Assembly (NCBI GenBank): GCA_963735045.1
Contig: CAVTIZ010000003.1
Coordinates: forward strand, 124,001 to 188,000
Origin: Salsipaludibacter sp963735045
Lineage (GTDB): Bacteria > Actinomycetota > Nitriliruptoria > Nitriliruptorales > Nitriliruptoraceae
Reading direction: 5' to 3'
Length of the DNA: 64,000 nucleotides
Part shown: positions 53,546 to 62,246 of the stretch, piece after piece
Position numbering within the stretch: the stretch's first letter is position 1
Layout: each line of letters begins with the position of its first letter
Position numbers and translations under genes: made by a program
Notes under the pieces: model-generated
The model's input: only the letters and a program-made list of their open reading frames with translations
Databases searched by the model: none
What the model was told of the DNA's origin: nothing

Positions 53546-54912
53546 CCCGTGCGCCCCGGGTGGCGGTGCTGGGCGCCGGCCCGGCGGGCCTGGCCGCGGC
53601 GGTGGCGAGTGCGCGTGCCGGTCACGACGTCGTCGTGGTCGAGGCCGCCGACCGCGTCGGGGGCATGTCGGGCTCGATCGAGGTGGCCGGCCAACGGGTC
53701 GACCTCGGCAGCCACCGCCTCCACCCCGTGGCGACCCCGGCGGTCGAGTCGCTGCTGCACGAGGCCCTCGGCGAGGACCTGCAGCCGCGGCGGCGACGTG
53801 GCCGCATCCACCTCGAGGGCCGGTGGCTGGACTTCCCCCTGCGACCGGCCGACATGCTCGCCCACCTCCCGCCGTCGTTCGCGCTGGGGGCCGTGCGTGA
53901 CCTCGTGACCGCCCGGTGGCGCGAACCGGCGACCACCGACGACGCCCACGCCGCACTGGTGGCCCGGCTCGGTCCGACCGTCGCCGAGCGCTTCTACCGC
54001 CCCTACCTGACCAAGCTCTACGGGGTCGACCCCAGCGCCCTGCATGTCGAGGTCGCGGACCGGCGTGTCGCGGCGCGGGGCGCGAGCGACATCGTGGCGC
54101 GGATGCTGCGACCACGGCCCGACCACGACTTCCGGTATCCGCGGCGCGGGTTCGGCCAGTTGTCCGAGGGCCTGGCCGACCTCGCCCGCCGGGCCGGCGC
54201 GGAGCTCCGGTTGGCCACGCCGGTGACCGGCCTGGCCCTGTCGCGGGACCGTGCGGTCGTCGTGACCCCCGCAGGGGAGCTCGCGGTGGACGTCGTGGTG
54301 TCGACCCTGCCGGCGGCGCTGGTGGCCCGGCTGGCGGCCGCGCCGGCCAGCGTGCGGGCCGCCACGGCCGACCTCGGCCACCGGGGCCTCCACGTGGTGC
54401 ACCTGGACCTCGACACGCCACGGCTGTCGCCGGCCGATGCCCTGTACTTCCCCGGGCCGGAGACGCCGGTGGCCCGCCTGTCCGAGCCCCGCAACTTCCG
54501 CGACCACCCCGGTGACCCGGACGACCACACGGTGGTGTGCGCCGAGGTGCCGTTCGGGCCCGGCGACCCGATGCCCTCGCCCGACGCGCTGGCGGCCACG
54601 GTGGTCCGGGCCCTGGACGGGGCGGGCCTGGCGGTCCCGCGGGTGCGGACGACGACGGTGACGTCGCTGCCGCGGGTCTACCCGGTCTACACGCCCGGGT
54701 CCCGACGCGCCCTGGACGTGGTGGAGGCCTGGGTGGCGGGGCGGCCGCGGTTGGTGTCGGTGGGTCGCCAGGGACTGTTCACGCCCGACAACACCCACCA
54801 TGTCCTGGCCATGGGGCTGGACGTCGCCGGCGTCGTCGGGCGCGACGGCGTCGACCGCCGGCGATGGGCCGCACGACGGGCCGCCTACCGCGCCTTCGTC
54901 GTGGAGGACTGA
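53542..54912 (+). CDS. FAD-dependent UDP-galactopyranose mutase-like protein
   Basis: The 456-residue flavoprotein starts with VAVLGAGPAGLAAAVASARA and VVEAADRVGGMSG (FAD). SHRLHPVATPAVESLL, RFYRPYLTKLYGVDPSAL and FRYPRRGFGQLSEGLADL resemble the protoporphyrinogen oxidase/UGM-like superfamily, in particular UDP-galactopyranose mutase-like proteins found next to envelope sugar genes. GRQGLFTPDNTHHVLAMGLD near the end is the second FAD motif. Reaction is uncertain: sugar ring mutase or amine/ porphyrin oxidase-like. GTG start overlaps the nucleotidyltransferase stop by 4 bp. Its 3' end overlaps the facing cofE-like gene by 28 bp. Confidence 0.8.
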   Translation: MTRAPRVAVLGAGPAGLAAAVASARAGHDVVVVEAADRVGGMSGSIEVAGQRVDLGSHRLHPVATPAVESLLHEALGEDLQPRRRRGRIHLEGRWLDFPLRPADMLAHLPPSFALGAVRDLVTARWREPATTDDAHAALVARLGPTVAERFYRPYLTKLYGVDPSALHVEVADRRVAARGASDIVARMLRPRPDHDFRYPRRGFGQLSEGLADLARRAGAELRLATPVTGLALSRDRAVVVTPAGELAVDVVVSTLPAALVARLAAAPASVRAATADLGHRGLHVVHLDLDTPRLSPADALYFPGPETPVARLSEPRNFRDHPGDPDDHTVVCAEVPFGPGDPMPSPDALAATVVRALDGAGLAVPRVRTTTVTSLPRVYPVYTPGSRRALDVVEAWVAGRPRLVSVGRQGLFTPDNTHHVLAMGLDVAGVVGRDGVDRRRWAARRAAYRAFVVED

Positions 54913-56021
54913 GCAGGGTCGACCGCGAGCGTGGCCAACACGTCACCACGACCCGGCTCGGGAGCCCCCACCGCGATTCCGTGCCCGGCCAGCAGGATCC
55001 GGAGGTCCTCGAGCACGGCCCCCGCGGCCAGCAGGCCACGGGCGGACCGCGGACCGCGGACCACCAGCACCCGTGTGGCCGGTCGTCCCGCGTCGGAGCT
55101 CGCGTCCCGGACGGCCACCGTCACCGGCCCGGCCGTCCGGCGCACGGTCGCCAGGGCACGGTCGATCGGGGTCGCGTCGTCGTCATCGGTCGCGTCGACA
55201 CGACCGACCGCGGCGCCGAGGGCACCGGGGTCCGTGGCGGCCGGTCCGACCGTGCCCGGGACCATCGCGGTGACGGCGTGCTCGGCCAGCGTCGGGCCAC
55301 CGGCGGGAAACAGGTCGTCACCGGGGCCACGCACCAGGTCCTGTGCGCTGCCGGGACCGGCCACGTCGAGCCCGCGGACGACCACGAACGGGATCGGTGT
55401 GGCCTTGTCCCGCACCAGGTCCGCCAGGCCCGCGACCTCGTCGGCGATCGCGGCCACCGTGACCTGCAGGGGTGCGCCGACCAGGTCGCCACCGCCGCGC
55501 TCGTCGCGCAGCGCCCGGACCCCCGCCAGGCCGATCGCGACGTCGACCTGGCCCTCGCGCCAGGGCCGGCCGAAGGTGTCACCCACGACCACGCCGACGT
55601 CGGCACCCGTCGCCTCCGCGAGCTGGCCACGCAGGACCTCGGCGCTGGCGTCGGCGTCCTCGGGCAACAGCAGGGCGTGCCCCGGCGGGACGTTGGACCT
55701 GTCGATGCCGGCGTTGGCACACACGAACCCGTGCGACGTCTCGACCACCAGGACGCGCGGGTGGTCGGCGACGACTCGCCGGGCCTGGGACAGGGCCAGC
55801 CGCCGCCGGGCCGAAGGCCCGTCGTCGTCGATGGCCACCAGCCGGCCCTCGGCCAGCGCGACCACCTTCGACGCCACCACCAGCACGTCCCCGTCCGCCA
55901 GCGCCCCGGGCCCGTCACCGCGCCGTCGGGCCTCGTCGAGGGCCGCCAACAGGGTCGCCAGCAGGTCGACGTCGGGACCGAGGACCCCGGGCACGGGGAG
56001 GGGGTGGACGGTGACGGGCAT
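54885..56021 (-). CDS. cofE: Coenzyme F420-0:L-glutamate ligase
   Basis: The 378-residue protein has the CofE/FbiB ligase fold: LADGDVLVVASKVVALAEGR, VVETSHGFVCANAGIDRSN, VPPGHALLLPEDAD and GVVVGDTFGRPWREGQVDVA, VAIGLAGVRAL. It adds glutamates to F420-0. Residues ~265-378 form a short extra region (RALATVRRTAGPVTVAV, VLEDLRILLAGHGIAVG), which is too short for the nitroreductase domain of FbiB. GGAGG is 5 nt before the ATG. The WhiB gene is divergent, as fbiB/fbiA are near whiB2 in mycobacteria; fbiA is not here. Confidence 0.87.
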   Translation of the reverse strand: MPVTVHPLPVPGVLGPDVDLLATLLAALDEARRRGDGPGALADGDVLVVASKVVALAEGRLVAIDDDGPSARRRLALSQARRVVADHPRVLVVETSHGFVCANAGIDRSNVPPGHALLLPEDADASAEVLRGQLAEATGADVGVVVGDTFGRPWREGQVDVAIGLAGVRALRDERGGGDLVGAPLQVTVAAIADEVAGLADLVRDKATPIPFVVVRGLDVAGPGSAQDLVRGPGDDLFPAGGPTLAEHAVTAMVPGTVGPAATDPGALGAAVGRVDATDDDDATPIDRALATVRRTAGPVTVAVRDASSDAGRPATRVLVVRGPRSARGLLAAGAVLEDLRILLAGHGIAVGAPEPGRGDVLATLAVDPAQSSTTKAR

Positions 56022-56111
56022 CGGGCCTCCAGATCGGACCGCGGCGCCCGGGCGTGGACGCCCGTGGTCCGATCTGGGGCAGCGTAGGACCGCGCGTGAT
56101 CGGACTCCCAC

Positions 56112-56140
56112 TTGACGCGGCCGATTCCGTCCGGAAGAAT
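56112..56140 (+). promoter_or_regulatory. Promoter of whiB
   Basis: TTGACG (56112-56117) and AAGAAT (56135-56140) are 17 bp apart, the best -35/-10 pair in the window. The transcription start would be ~56147, inside the inverted repeat at 56145-56162, and the leader would be ~85 nt. Confidence 0.7.
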
Positions 56141-56144
56141 GACG

Positions 56145-56162
56145 GTGGTGTAGTTCCACCAC
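56145..56162. promoter_or_regulatory. Inverted repeat at the whiB transcription start
   Basis: GTGGTG (56145-56150) and CACCAC (56157-56162) are inverted around 6 nt, placed on the expected transcription start. It could be an operator or a stem at the very 5' end of the whiB mRNA. Confidence 0.45.
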
Positions 56163-56231
56163 TGTTGGCCGCAGTCCCCGTGGCGTCGGCGGACGGGGTC
56201 CGACGACGACGAGACTGCGAGGGGAGGCACC

Positions 56232-56498
56232 GTGAGCATGATCGCGGAGCTCGGGGCGAAGTTGGCCTTCGACGACGACAAGCGCGTGTGGATGCTCGAG
56301 GCGCGCTGCCTGGATGCCGACCCGGAGGCCTTCTTCCCGGAGAAGGGCGGGTCCACGCGTGAGGCGAAACGGATCTGCGGGATCTGCCCGGTGCAGCAGG
56401 AATGCCTGGACTACGCCCTGGAACGCGACCAGCGCTTCGGGATCTGGGGTGGCATGAGCGAGCGCGAACGACGGCGGTTCAAGCGTCGGTCGGCCTGA
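56232..56498 (+). CDS. whiB: WhiB family transcriptional regulator
   Basis: The 88-residue protein has the four Fe-S cysteines: Cys26 (EARCLD), Cys49, Cys52 and Cys58 (CGICPVQQEC), then GIWGGMSERERR, the WhiB signature, and a basic tail (RRFKRRSA). It binds a [4Fe-4S] cluster and works with the principal sigma factor. Its position beside cell-envelope genes and cofE matches WhiB2 (WhmD), which controls division and septation; so a WhiB2-like role is the best guess. The GTG at 56232 has GGGGAGG before it; an ATG follows at 56238. Confidence 0.93.
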   Translation: MSMIAELGAKLAFDDDKRVWMLEARCLDADPEAFFPEKGGSTREAKRICGICPVQQECLDYALERDQRFGIWGGMSERERRRFKRRSA

Positions 56499-56856
56499 CG
56501 GGGTCCCGGGCGACCGGGGTCACCACTGGCCACAGGTGCACCGCGACGAGGACCCGCCGTGGGTGGGTGGGATAGCGTCGCGGCACGGTCCGGTGCGTTC
56601 GTCGGTGCGCACCCAGGTGCCGGATGCGGCGTCCGCCCGGTCCGGACGACCATCGTCGTGTCGCCGTCGGCCCGCGTCACCGGCGACGTCCACCCGCTCC
56701 CCGCAGTGCCCGAGGTGACCCATCACGTCCCCCTCCGCGTCCTCCGCGTCCTCCGCGGCAGCACCCGGGGAGTCCCCTGCCACATCGGCCGCGACCTCCC
56801 CGGGGGCCAGCGCCGCGACGTCCGTCGCGACGCGGACCACCGCTGTTCCCGGGCCG
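56499..56856. other. 358-bp region before the GT2 gene
   Basis: No independent gene is visible. The frame of the glycosyltransferase stays open back to 56719 but has no ATG, GTG or TTG before 56857, and it encodes an Ala/Ser/Thr-rich stretch; repeated tcctccgcg steps occur at ~56731-56758. Thus either the start at 56857 is right or the true start was lost. Confidence 0.4.
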
Positions 56857-59800
56857 GTGGTGGCGGCCGTGATCGTGGCCACCGACGCCCGTCCGTGGCT
56901 GCCGGAACTGCTCAACGCCCTCGCCCGCCAGACGCGGCCACCCGACCGGGTGGTGGCCATCGACAACGCGTCGACCGACGGCACGCGTGACCTGCTCATC
57001 AGCGCCCTCGGCCCGCAGCGGGTGATCCTGTCCGACGCCGACGTCGGGTTCCCGCAGGCCGTGGCGATCGGGGTCGACGCCGTTCCCGAGGCCGACCACG
57101 TCCTGATCCTGCACGACGACCTCGTGCCCGACGACCACATGGTCGAGCACCTGGTCGCGGCCCTGGTGGCCGATCCCCGCCTGGCAGTGGTCGGGCCCAA
57201 GCTGGTCGACCACGACGATCCCGGTCGGCTGCGCTCGGTCGGGTTCACCATCGATCGCTTCGGCCGCATCGACACCGGCCTGGAACACGACGAGCGTGAC
57301 CAGGGCCAGTTCGACACGCCGACCCGGCCGCTCGCGGTGTCCTCCGCGGCCATGCTGGTCCGTCGTGACGTGTTCGTCGGCCTCGGCGGGTTCGACCGTC
57401 GCTTCCGGCTGTACCGCGACGACCTCGACTTCTGCTGGCGCGCCTGGACCGCGGGCTGGCAGGTCGGCCTGGAGCCGGCCGCCAGTGCCCGCCACCGGCG
57501 TGCCGCCGCCTCCCACGACCGACCCGGCCAGGCCGCCTTCAAGGGCCCGCGCTTCTACCAGGAGCGCAACACCCTGGCCGCCATCCTCAAGAACGTCCCG
57601 GGCGCACGTCTGCCCGTGGCCGTGGCGGTGTTCGTGCTGGTCGCCGCGGTTCGCGCCGGCTGGTACCTGCTGACCCGTCGCTTCGCCGACGCCTGGCAGA
57701 CCCTGCGGGGGTGGGGTTGGAACCTGCGCCGTCTCCCCGGGACCCTGCGTCGTCGCCGCGACGTCAACCGGCTCCGACGGATCGCCCCGTCCGAGCTCAA
57801 CGAACGCTTCTCCCACCTCGGACCGCAGTTGCGCCAGGTGGTGTCGGGCGTCGTCGACCAGGTGCTGGGCGGGGACCTCGACGTCGACGACCCGGTGGCG
57901 TCCGACGACCAGGTCGCCGAGGGGGTCGTCACCCGGGTCCAACGCTTCGTTCGTCGCCGTCCCGGCACCACGGTGGCCGTGGGCATCGGACTGGTCGGGC
58001 TGGTGGTGACGCTGCCCCTGCTGTGGTCGGGACCCCTGTCGCTGGGACAGGTGCGACCCTTCCCGACGTCGGGCCTGCGGCTGGTCGAGGACTACCTGTC
58101 GGTGTGGCACGACGCCGGCGCGGCGGGCACGGTGGAGGACCCGACACCCGCCCAGGCCCTGCTCGGCGCGTTGCAGGTGATCGCGTTCAACAGCGAGTGG
58201 CTGGCCAGTCGAGCCCTGGTGATCGGCTCGGTGGTGGTGGCCTGGTTGGTCGCCCTGCGGGCCGCACGACCCCTGGCCCCGACCTCGGGACCGCGCGTGG
58301 CCGCGGCCACCGCCTATGCGTTGTCCCCCGCCGCCATCGCCGCGGTGCGTACCGGCCGGATCGGGCCCATCGCCCTGCTGGTGTGCCTGCCGGCGGCCAC
58401 CGCCACGCTGTACCTCGTCGTCGCCCGCGACGTGGCACCGGCGACCGCCTGGCGGGGGGTGGCCGGCGGCGTCCTGTCGCTGGCCGTCGCGATCGCGTTC
58501 GAACCCGTGCTGGTCGTGCCGGTCGCCGTCCTGCTGGTCGTGCTGGCCCTGGTCGTGGCCCTGCGGCGCGACGAGCGCGTGCCCCGGCGTCGCTCGCTGA
58601 CGCAGGTGGCCGTGGTGGCGGCGGGCGTCGTCGGCGTCCTGTTCCCGTGGTCGCTGGGGCTGGTCGATTCGAGCAGCTGGGTCCCACGCAGCGTGATGGG
58701 GGTCGACCGCGTCACGTCGACGACCTGGGAGTGGCTGGCACAGGCCCCCGACCAGGTCGGCTTCGCCGGCGTGGCGGCAGGGGTCGGCATGGTCGCCGCA
58801 GGCGCGTTCGGGCTGTTCTTCGCGGCCCGCCGGGAGCCGGTGCTGACCGGGTCGCTGGCGGTGGTCGCGGTGGTCGCCTCGGGCATTGCCGTCGTGCTCG
58901 ACGGCATGGGCACCGACGCGTGGGCGTGGCCGGGCCTGCCCCTGCTGGTGTCGGCCGGGGCGTTGGCCGCGTTGTTCGCACTCGGCCTGCGCCGGGTCGG
59001 CCCGGTGCTGGCCGGCCACGCCTTCGGGTGGCGCCAACTGGTCGCCGGCGTGCTGGTCACCGGCGTGGTCGCCGGGGTTGCCGTGACCTCCTGGGACGTC
59101 CAGCAGACCGGCTGGGCCCGGGGTGACGCGACGGCGCTGCTGCCGGCCTTCATCCTGCAGGAGGGTGAGCAGGACGACTTCCACGTGCTGTCCCTGGCCG
59201 ACGACGACGGACGACTGGCCTGGGACCTCGTGGGTGACCAGGGCCCGACCATGGCGGACTGGAGCGTGCCCTTCTCGCCCGGGCTCGCGGCCACGATCGA
59301 CGCCGTCATCGAGTCCGTCGTCGCCCAGACCGACCCGGCCGCCGCGGGTCGACTCGGCCTGCTCAACATCCGCTACCTCGTGGTCCCGGAGTCCGCCCGC
59401 AGCGACGCCCTGGAACAGGGCCTGGAGCGCCAGTTCGACCTCGAGTCCCAGCCGGTGGCCCAGGGCCTGGTCTATCGCCTGGTCAACGACGCACCCCCCG
59501 TGGGGGTGACCGATCCCGAGGTGGTCAGCCAGATCGTGGCCACCGGCGCGCTGCCCGACGACGCCGTGGTCGAGCCCGTCCCGTCCCGTGGCGGCGGCAC
59601 CACCTGGGTCCACCGGGTCGGCTCCGAGCCCGAGGTCGTGCTGGTCGCCACCGTCGAGACGGGGGCGTGGGAGGCCCAGGCGGACGGACGTGTGCTGGAG
59701 GCCCAGCAGGTCGACGGCCTGTTGCGATTCGACGCCCCGCCCGACACCCGCGTGGAGCTCAACCCCGTCGGCCAGGGCACGCGCGCCGCTGCCCTGACCC

Positions 59801-59880
59801 TGCAGTTGCTGGCCTTCCTGCTGGTCGTGTCGCTGTTGCTGCGACCGCCGTCGGCCTCCACGCGGGAGGTGGAGTCGTGA
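56857..59880 (+). CDS. Family 2 glycosyltransferase with large membrane domain
   Basis: The 1007-residue protein has an N-terminal GT-A domain (1-250): VVAIDNASTDGTRDLL, DHVLILHDDLVPDDHM, the second metal or acceptor motif SSAAMLVRRDVFVGLGGFDR and DDLDFCWRAWTAGW. Then comes a helical linker and about a dozen membrane helices (residues ~370-760), ending with a soluble strand-rich C-terminal part (IRYLVVPESARSDALEQGL). It should attach a sugar to a lipid or protein and export it. This architecture occurs next to whiB2/manB in many actinobacteria. No ribosome-binding site is clear at GTG 56857. Its stop overlaps the next start as GTGA. Confidence 0.85.
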   Translation: MVAAVIVATDARPWLPELLNALARQTRPPDRVVAIDNASTDGTRDLLISALGPQRVILSDADVGFPQAVAIGVDAVPEADHVLILHDDLVPDDHMVEHLVAALVADPRLAVVGPKLVDHDDPGRLRSVGFTIDRFGRIDTGLEHDERDQGQFDTPTRPLAVSSAAMLVRRDVFVGLGGFDRRFRLYRDDLDFCWRAWTAGWQVGLEPAASARHRRAAASHDRPGQAAFKGPRFYQERNTLAAILKNVPGARLPVAVAVFVLVAAVRAGWYLLTRRFADAWQTLRGWGWNLRRLPGTLRRRRDVNRLRRIAPSELNERFSHLGPQLRQVVSGVVDQVLGGDLDVDDPVASDDQVAEGVVTRVQRFVRRRPGTTVAVGIGLVGLVVTLPLLWSGPLSLGQVRPFPTSGLRLVEDYLSVWHDAGAAGTVEDPTPAQALLGALQVIAFNSEWLASRALVIGSVVVAWLVALRAARPLAPTSGPRVAAATAYALSPAAIAAVRTGRIGPIALLVCLPAATATLYLVVARDVAPATAWRGVAGGVLSLAVAIAFEPVLVVPVAVLLVVLALVVALRRDERVPRRRSLTQVAVVAAGVVGVLFPWSLGLVDSSSWVPRSVMGVDRVTSTTWEWLAQAPDQVGFAGVAAGVGMVAAGAFGLFFAARREPVLTGSLAVVAVVASGIAVVLDGMGTDAWAWPGLPLLVSAGALAALFALGLRRVGPVLAGHAFGWRQLVAGVLVTGVVAGVAVTSWDVQQTGWARGDATALLPAFILQEGEQDDFHVLSLADDDGRLAWDLVGDQGPTMADWSVPFSPGLAATIDAVIESVVAQTDPAAAGRLGLLNIRYLVVPESARSDALEQGLERQFDLESQPVAQGLVYRLVNDAPPVGVTDPEVVSQIVATGALPDDAVVEPVPSRGGGTTWVHRVGSEPEVVLVATVETGAWEAQADGRVLEAQQVDGLLRFDAPPDTRVELNPVGQGTRAAALTLQLLAFLLVVSLLLRPPSASTREVES

Positions 59881-62237
59881 ACGCGCGCCGTCGTCCCCTG
59901 GCGCTGGTCGCCCTGGTCGCCGCGCTCGTGGCGCTGGCGCTGCTGGTCCTGCCCGACCCGTCCGAGGTGGTGGTCGTCGAGCAGGCCGACGAGCAGACCA
60001 CCCAGCCCGACACGGCCGGGGTCTGGTACTGCGTGCCGCCCGAGGGTGACGTGGCCCGCTCGGCGATCGTGGAGGCCGCCCCGCCGGGTGGTGAGCGCCC
60101 GTCACGCTTCGCCGAGAGTTCCTTCCGGGGCAGTGGCGAGACCGAGACCGGTGAGCTGTTCCCGGGTGCCGGTGCCGTGCAGGTCCTGGAGGACCCCTCC
60201 ACCCCGGTGGAGGTGCGGTGGGACGACCAGCCGATGGTCGTGTCGCAGTTGGTCACCCACGACGAGGAGCCGGCCGGTGAGGACGCCGGTCCCTGCGTCC
60301 CCTCCGTGGCGACCACGTGGTACGTGCCCGGCGTGACGACCGCCTCCGGGGCCACGGCGCAACTGCTGGTGGCCAACCCGTTCTCGACCGAGGCGGCGGT
60401 CGCCGTCGACTTCTTCACCGCCGGTGGGCTGGAGTCGCCGGTGGCGGTGCAGAACGTGCCGGTCCCCGCCGAGGGCACGACCACCATCGACCTCACCGAG
60501 GTCGCCCCCCAGCGCGAGGACCTCGGCATCCGGGTCACGGCCCGCTCCGGCCGGGTCGCGGTGCGTGCGACCCAGTCCAGCGTCCCGACCATCAACGGCG
60601 TGCTCGGCCGGTCGTGGGTCGGCGCCGACTCGGCCACGTCGACGACCTGGCACCTGCCGTGGGTGGGGACGGCCGGCGACGGCACCGCCGGCTTCGGCGA
60701 CGACGAGGAGTCCGACGACGACGAGACCGAGGAGCCGACCGACCCCGACGACATCGAGGTGGTCGTGGAGGGGGAGGCCGAGCCCGGCTCGTGGCTGTGG
60801 GTGGCCAACCCGTCCAGCGACGAGGTCGCCCAGCTCAACCTCAGCCTGCTCACCAGCGGGGGTCGGGTCGTGCCCGAGGTCGTCACGCCGCTGCAGGTGA
60901 ACCCCGAGGCCGTGGCGCGCATCGACCTGGAACCGTTCCTGGCCGACCTCGACGGCGACGTCGGGGCGCAGGTCGTGGTCACCAACGACGTCCCGGTCGT
61001 GGTCGGCGGCGGTGTGGTCGTGTCGACCGGCTCCGACGTCGAGCGCAGTGGCATCGCGGTGCTGGCGGGCCAACGGTCGCCCGACACCAACTGGTCGCTG
61101 ACCGGACCGACCGGATCGGGGCGACGGCAGTTGCTGTCCGTGGCGAACCCCACCGAGGAGACCTCGACGGTCAGCATCTCGGCCTGGACCGGCGCCACCA
61201 GCGTGCGCCCGGCCGACCTGCAGAACCTGGTGTTGGCACCGGGGCAGGCCCAGACCGTGGACCTCGAGGACCTGGAGCTTCCCGGGAGTTCGTTCACCGC
61301 CTTCGTCGGCGTCACCGAGGGACAGGTCACGGCGTCGCTGCGTTCGGCCACCGACTCCGGGCCGCTGGGGCTGGCCGCCCCGGCCGGCGTGCCGTCGCGC
61401 ATCTGGGAGTCCAGTGGCATCGCGACGACGGTCCGGCGCGAGGGGGGCATGGTCAACCGCTACGGCACCGACCTCGGCCTGGAGGCCCCGGACCCCGTCG
61501 ACACGGCCACGCCCGCCCCGGGTGGCGGCTTCGGCGACGAGGGCAGCGTGGACGTCACGCCCGATCCCGGCGCGTCCCCCGGTCCCACGTCGGCCGATCC
61601 CACCCCGACGGGTGATCCGACCACCGACGGGGGCAGCGAGGACGGGGCCAGCGAGGACGGGGCCAGCGAGGACGGGGGCAGCGAGGACGGGGCCAGCGAG
61701 GCGCGTCGGCGTCCCCGACCGATGCCGAGCAGGGCTGACCCCTCAGCCCCAGCCGAGTTCGTCGAGGCGGTCGTCGTCGATGCCGAAGTGGTGCGCGACC
61801 TCGTGCACGACCGTGCTGGCGACCAGGTCCCGGAGGTGCTCGGCACTGGTCGCCCGTGCCTCCAGCGGCCCGCGGAACAGCCGGATCCGGTCGGGCATCA
61901 GCGGCATGCCCCACCCGCGCTCCGGCAGTGGGGTGCCCTCGTACAGGCCCAGCAGGATGGCGTCGTCGTCGGTCTCGGGCGGGACGTCCTCGACCGCGAT
62001 CTCGACGTTGTCGAGGCGTTCCAGGATCGCACCCGGGATGCCGGTCATGGCGCGGTCCACGAGCCGCACGAAGTCGTCGAGCGTGGCGGCGCGCCACCCG
62101 ATCCAGGGCCGGCTGCGGCGATCGGGTGGACGGCGACGGTGGCGGGCGTGGCGGTCATCCATGGGCCCATGCTAGGCCCGCCCGTGCAGCCGTCGTGGTG
62201 TCGGGGTTGCGGGACTTCGCGGGGTCGACCTGATTGA
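59877..62237 (+). CDS. DUF5719-like secreted protein, frame overruns
   Basis: The frame starts with a signal anchor (LALVALVAALVALALLVL) and is followed by four or more strand-rich units of the DUF5719 type, for example TAQLLVANPFSTEAAVAVDF, WLWVANPSSDEVAQLNLSLL and RQLLSVANPTEETSTVSISA. The natural end is near 61738: a low-complexity tail of DG-ASE repeats (61635-61700). Afterwards the frame runs on to 62237 without a stop, antisense to the zincin gene, and loses coding quality. In a neighbouring frame a tail ASASPTDAEQG ends at TGA 61736-61738, so a 2-base shift around 61702 is likely. It is cotranscribed with the GT2 gene, like in other actinobacteria. Confidence 0.75.
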   Translation: MNARRRPLALVALVAALVALALLVLPDPSEVVVVEQADEQTTQPDTAGVWYCVPPEGDVARSAIVEAAPPGGERPSRFAESSFRGSGETETGELFPGAGAVQVLEDPSTPVEVRWDDQPMVVSQLVTHDEEPAGEDAGPCVPSVATTWYVPGVTTASGATAQLLVANPFSTEAAVAVDFFTAGGLESPVAVQNVPVPAEGTTTIDLTEVAPQREDLGIRVTARSGRVAVRATQSSVPTINGVLGRSWVGADSATSTTWHLPWVGTAGDGTAGFGDDEESDDDETEEPTDPDDIEVVVEGEAEPGSWLWVANPSSDEVAQLNLSLLTSGGRVVPEVVTPLQVNPEAVARIDLEPFLADLDGDVGAQVVVTNDVPVVVGGGVVVSTGSDVERSGIAVLAGQRSPDTNWSLTGPTGSGRRQLLSVANPTEETSTVSISAWTGATSVRPADLQNLVLAPGQAQTVDLEDLELPGSSFTAFVGVTEGQVTASLRSATDSGPLGLAAPAGVPSRIWESSGIATTVRREGGMVNRYGTDLGLEAPDPVDTATPAPGGGFGDEGSVDVTPDPGASPGPTSADPTPTGDPTTDGGSEDGASEDGASEDGGSEDGASEARRRPRPMPSRADPSAPAEFVEAVVVDAEVVRDLVHDRAGDQVPEVLGTGRPCLQRPAEQPDPVGHQRHAPPALRQWGALVQAQQDGVVVGLGRDVLDRDLDVVEAFQDRTRDAGHGAVHEPHEVVERGGAPPDPGPAAAIGWTATVAGVAVIHGPMLGPPVQPSWCRGCGTSRGRPD
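61635..61700 (+). repeat. 15-bp tandem repeats (SEDGA-type) in DUF5719 tail
   Basis: Units of 15 bp, agcgaggacggggcc or agcgaggacgggggc, begin at 61635, 61650, 61665 and 61680, and a partial fifth at 61695. They encode SEDGA/SEDGG. The spot where the reading frame becomes suspicious lies right after them. Confidence 0.9.
61743..62162 (-). CDS. Minimal zincin-type metallopeptidase family protein
   Basis: The 139-residue protein is of the PF06262/zincin_1 family: the HExxHxxG..D motif is HEVAHHFGIDDDRLDELG. A conserved block is LLGLYEGTPLPERGWGMPLM and PDRIRLFRGPLEA. It has no signal peptide. In mycobacteria a related protein lies near whiB2 and DUF3499. The ATG at 62162 has a TAGCAT box 6 nt upstream, so it is probably leaderless. 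It lies antisense to the overrunning 3' end of the DUF5719 frame. Peptidase activity has not been shown in most members. Confidence 0.9.
   Translation of the reverse strand: MDDRHARHRRRPPDRRSRPWIGWRAATLDDFVRLVDRAMTGIPGAILERLDNVEIAVEDVPPETDDDAILLGLYEGTPLPERGWGMPLMPDRIRLFRGPLEARATSAEHLRDLVASTVVHEVAHHFGIDDDRLDELGWG
62169..62174 (-). promoter_or_regulatory. -10 box for leaderless zincin gene
   Basis: On the minus strand TAGCAT is 6 nt before the ATG at 62162-62160, and there is no Shine-Dalgarno site. It matches the same spacing seen at three forward genes. Confidence 0.5.
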
Positions 62238-62246
62238 CTCCTTCCC

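Noticed and set aside
56677..60105. A 1142-codon minus-strand frame under the GT2 gene
   Set aside because: Shadow frame with His/Gln/Gly/Arg repeats; the GT2 gene on the plus strand has clear motifs.
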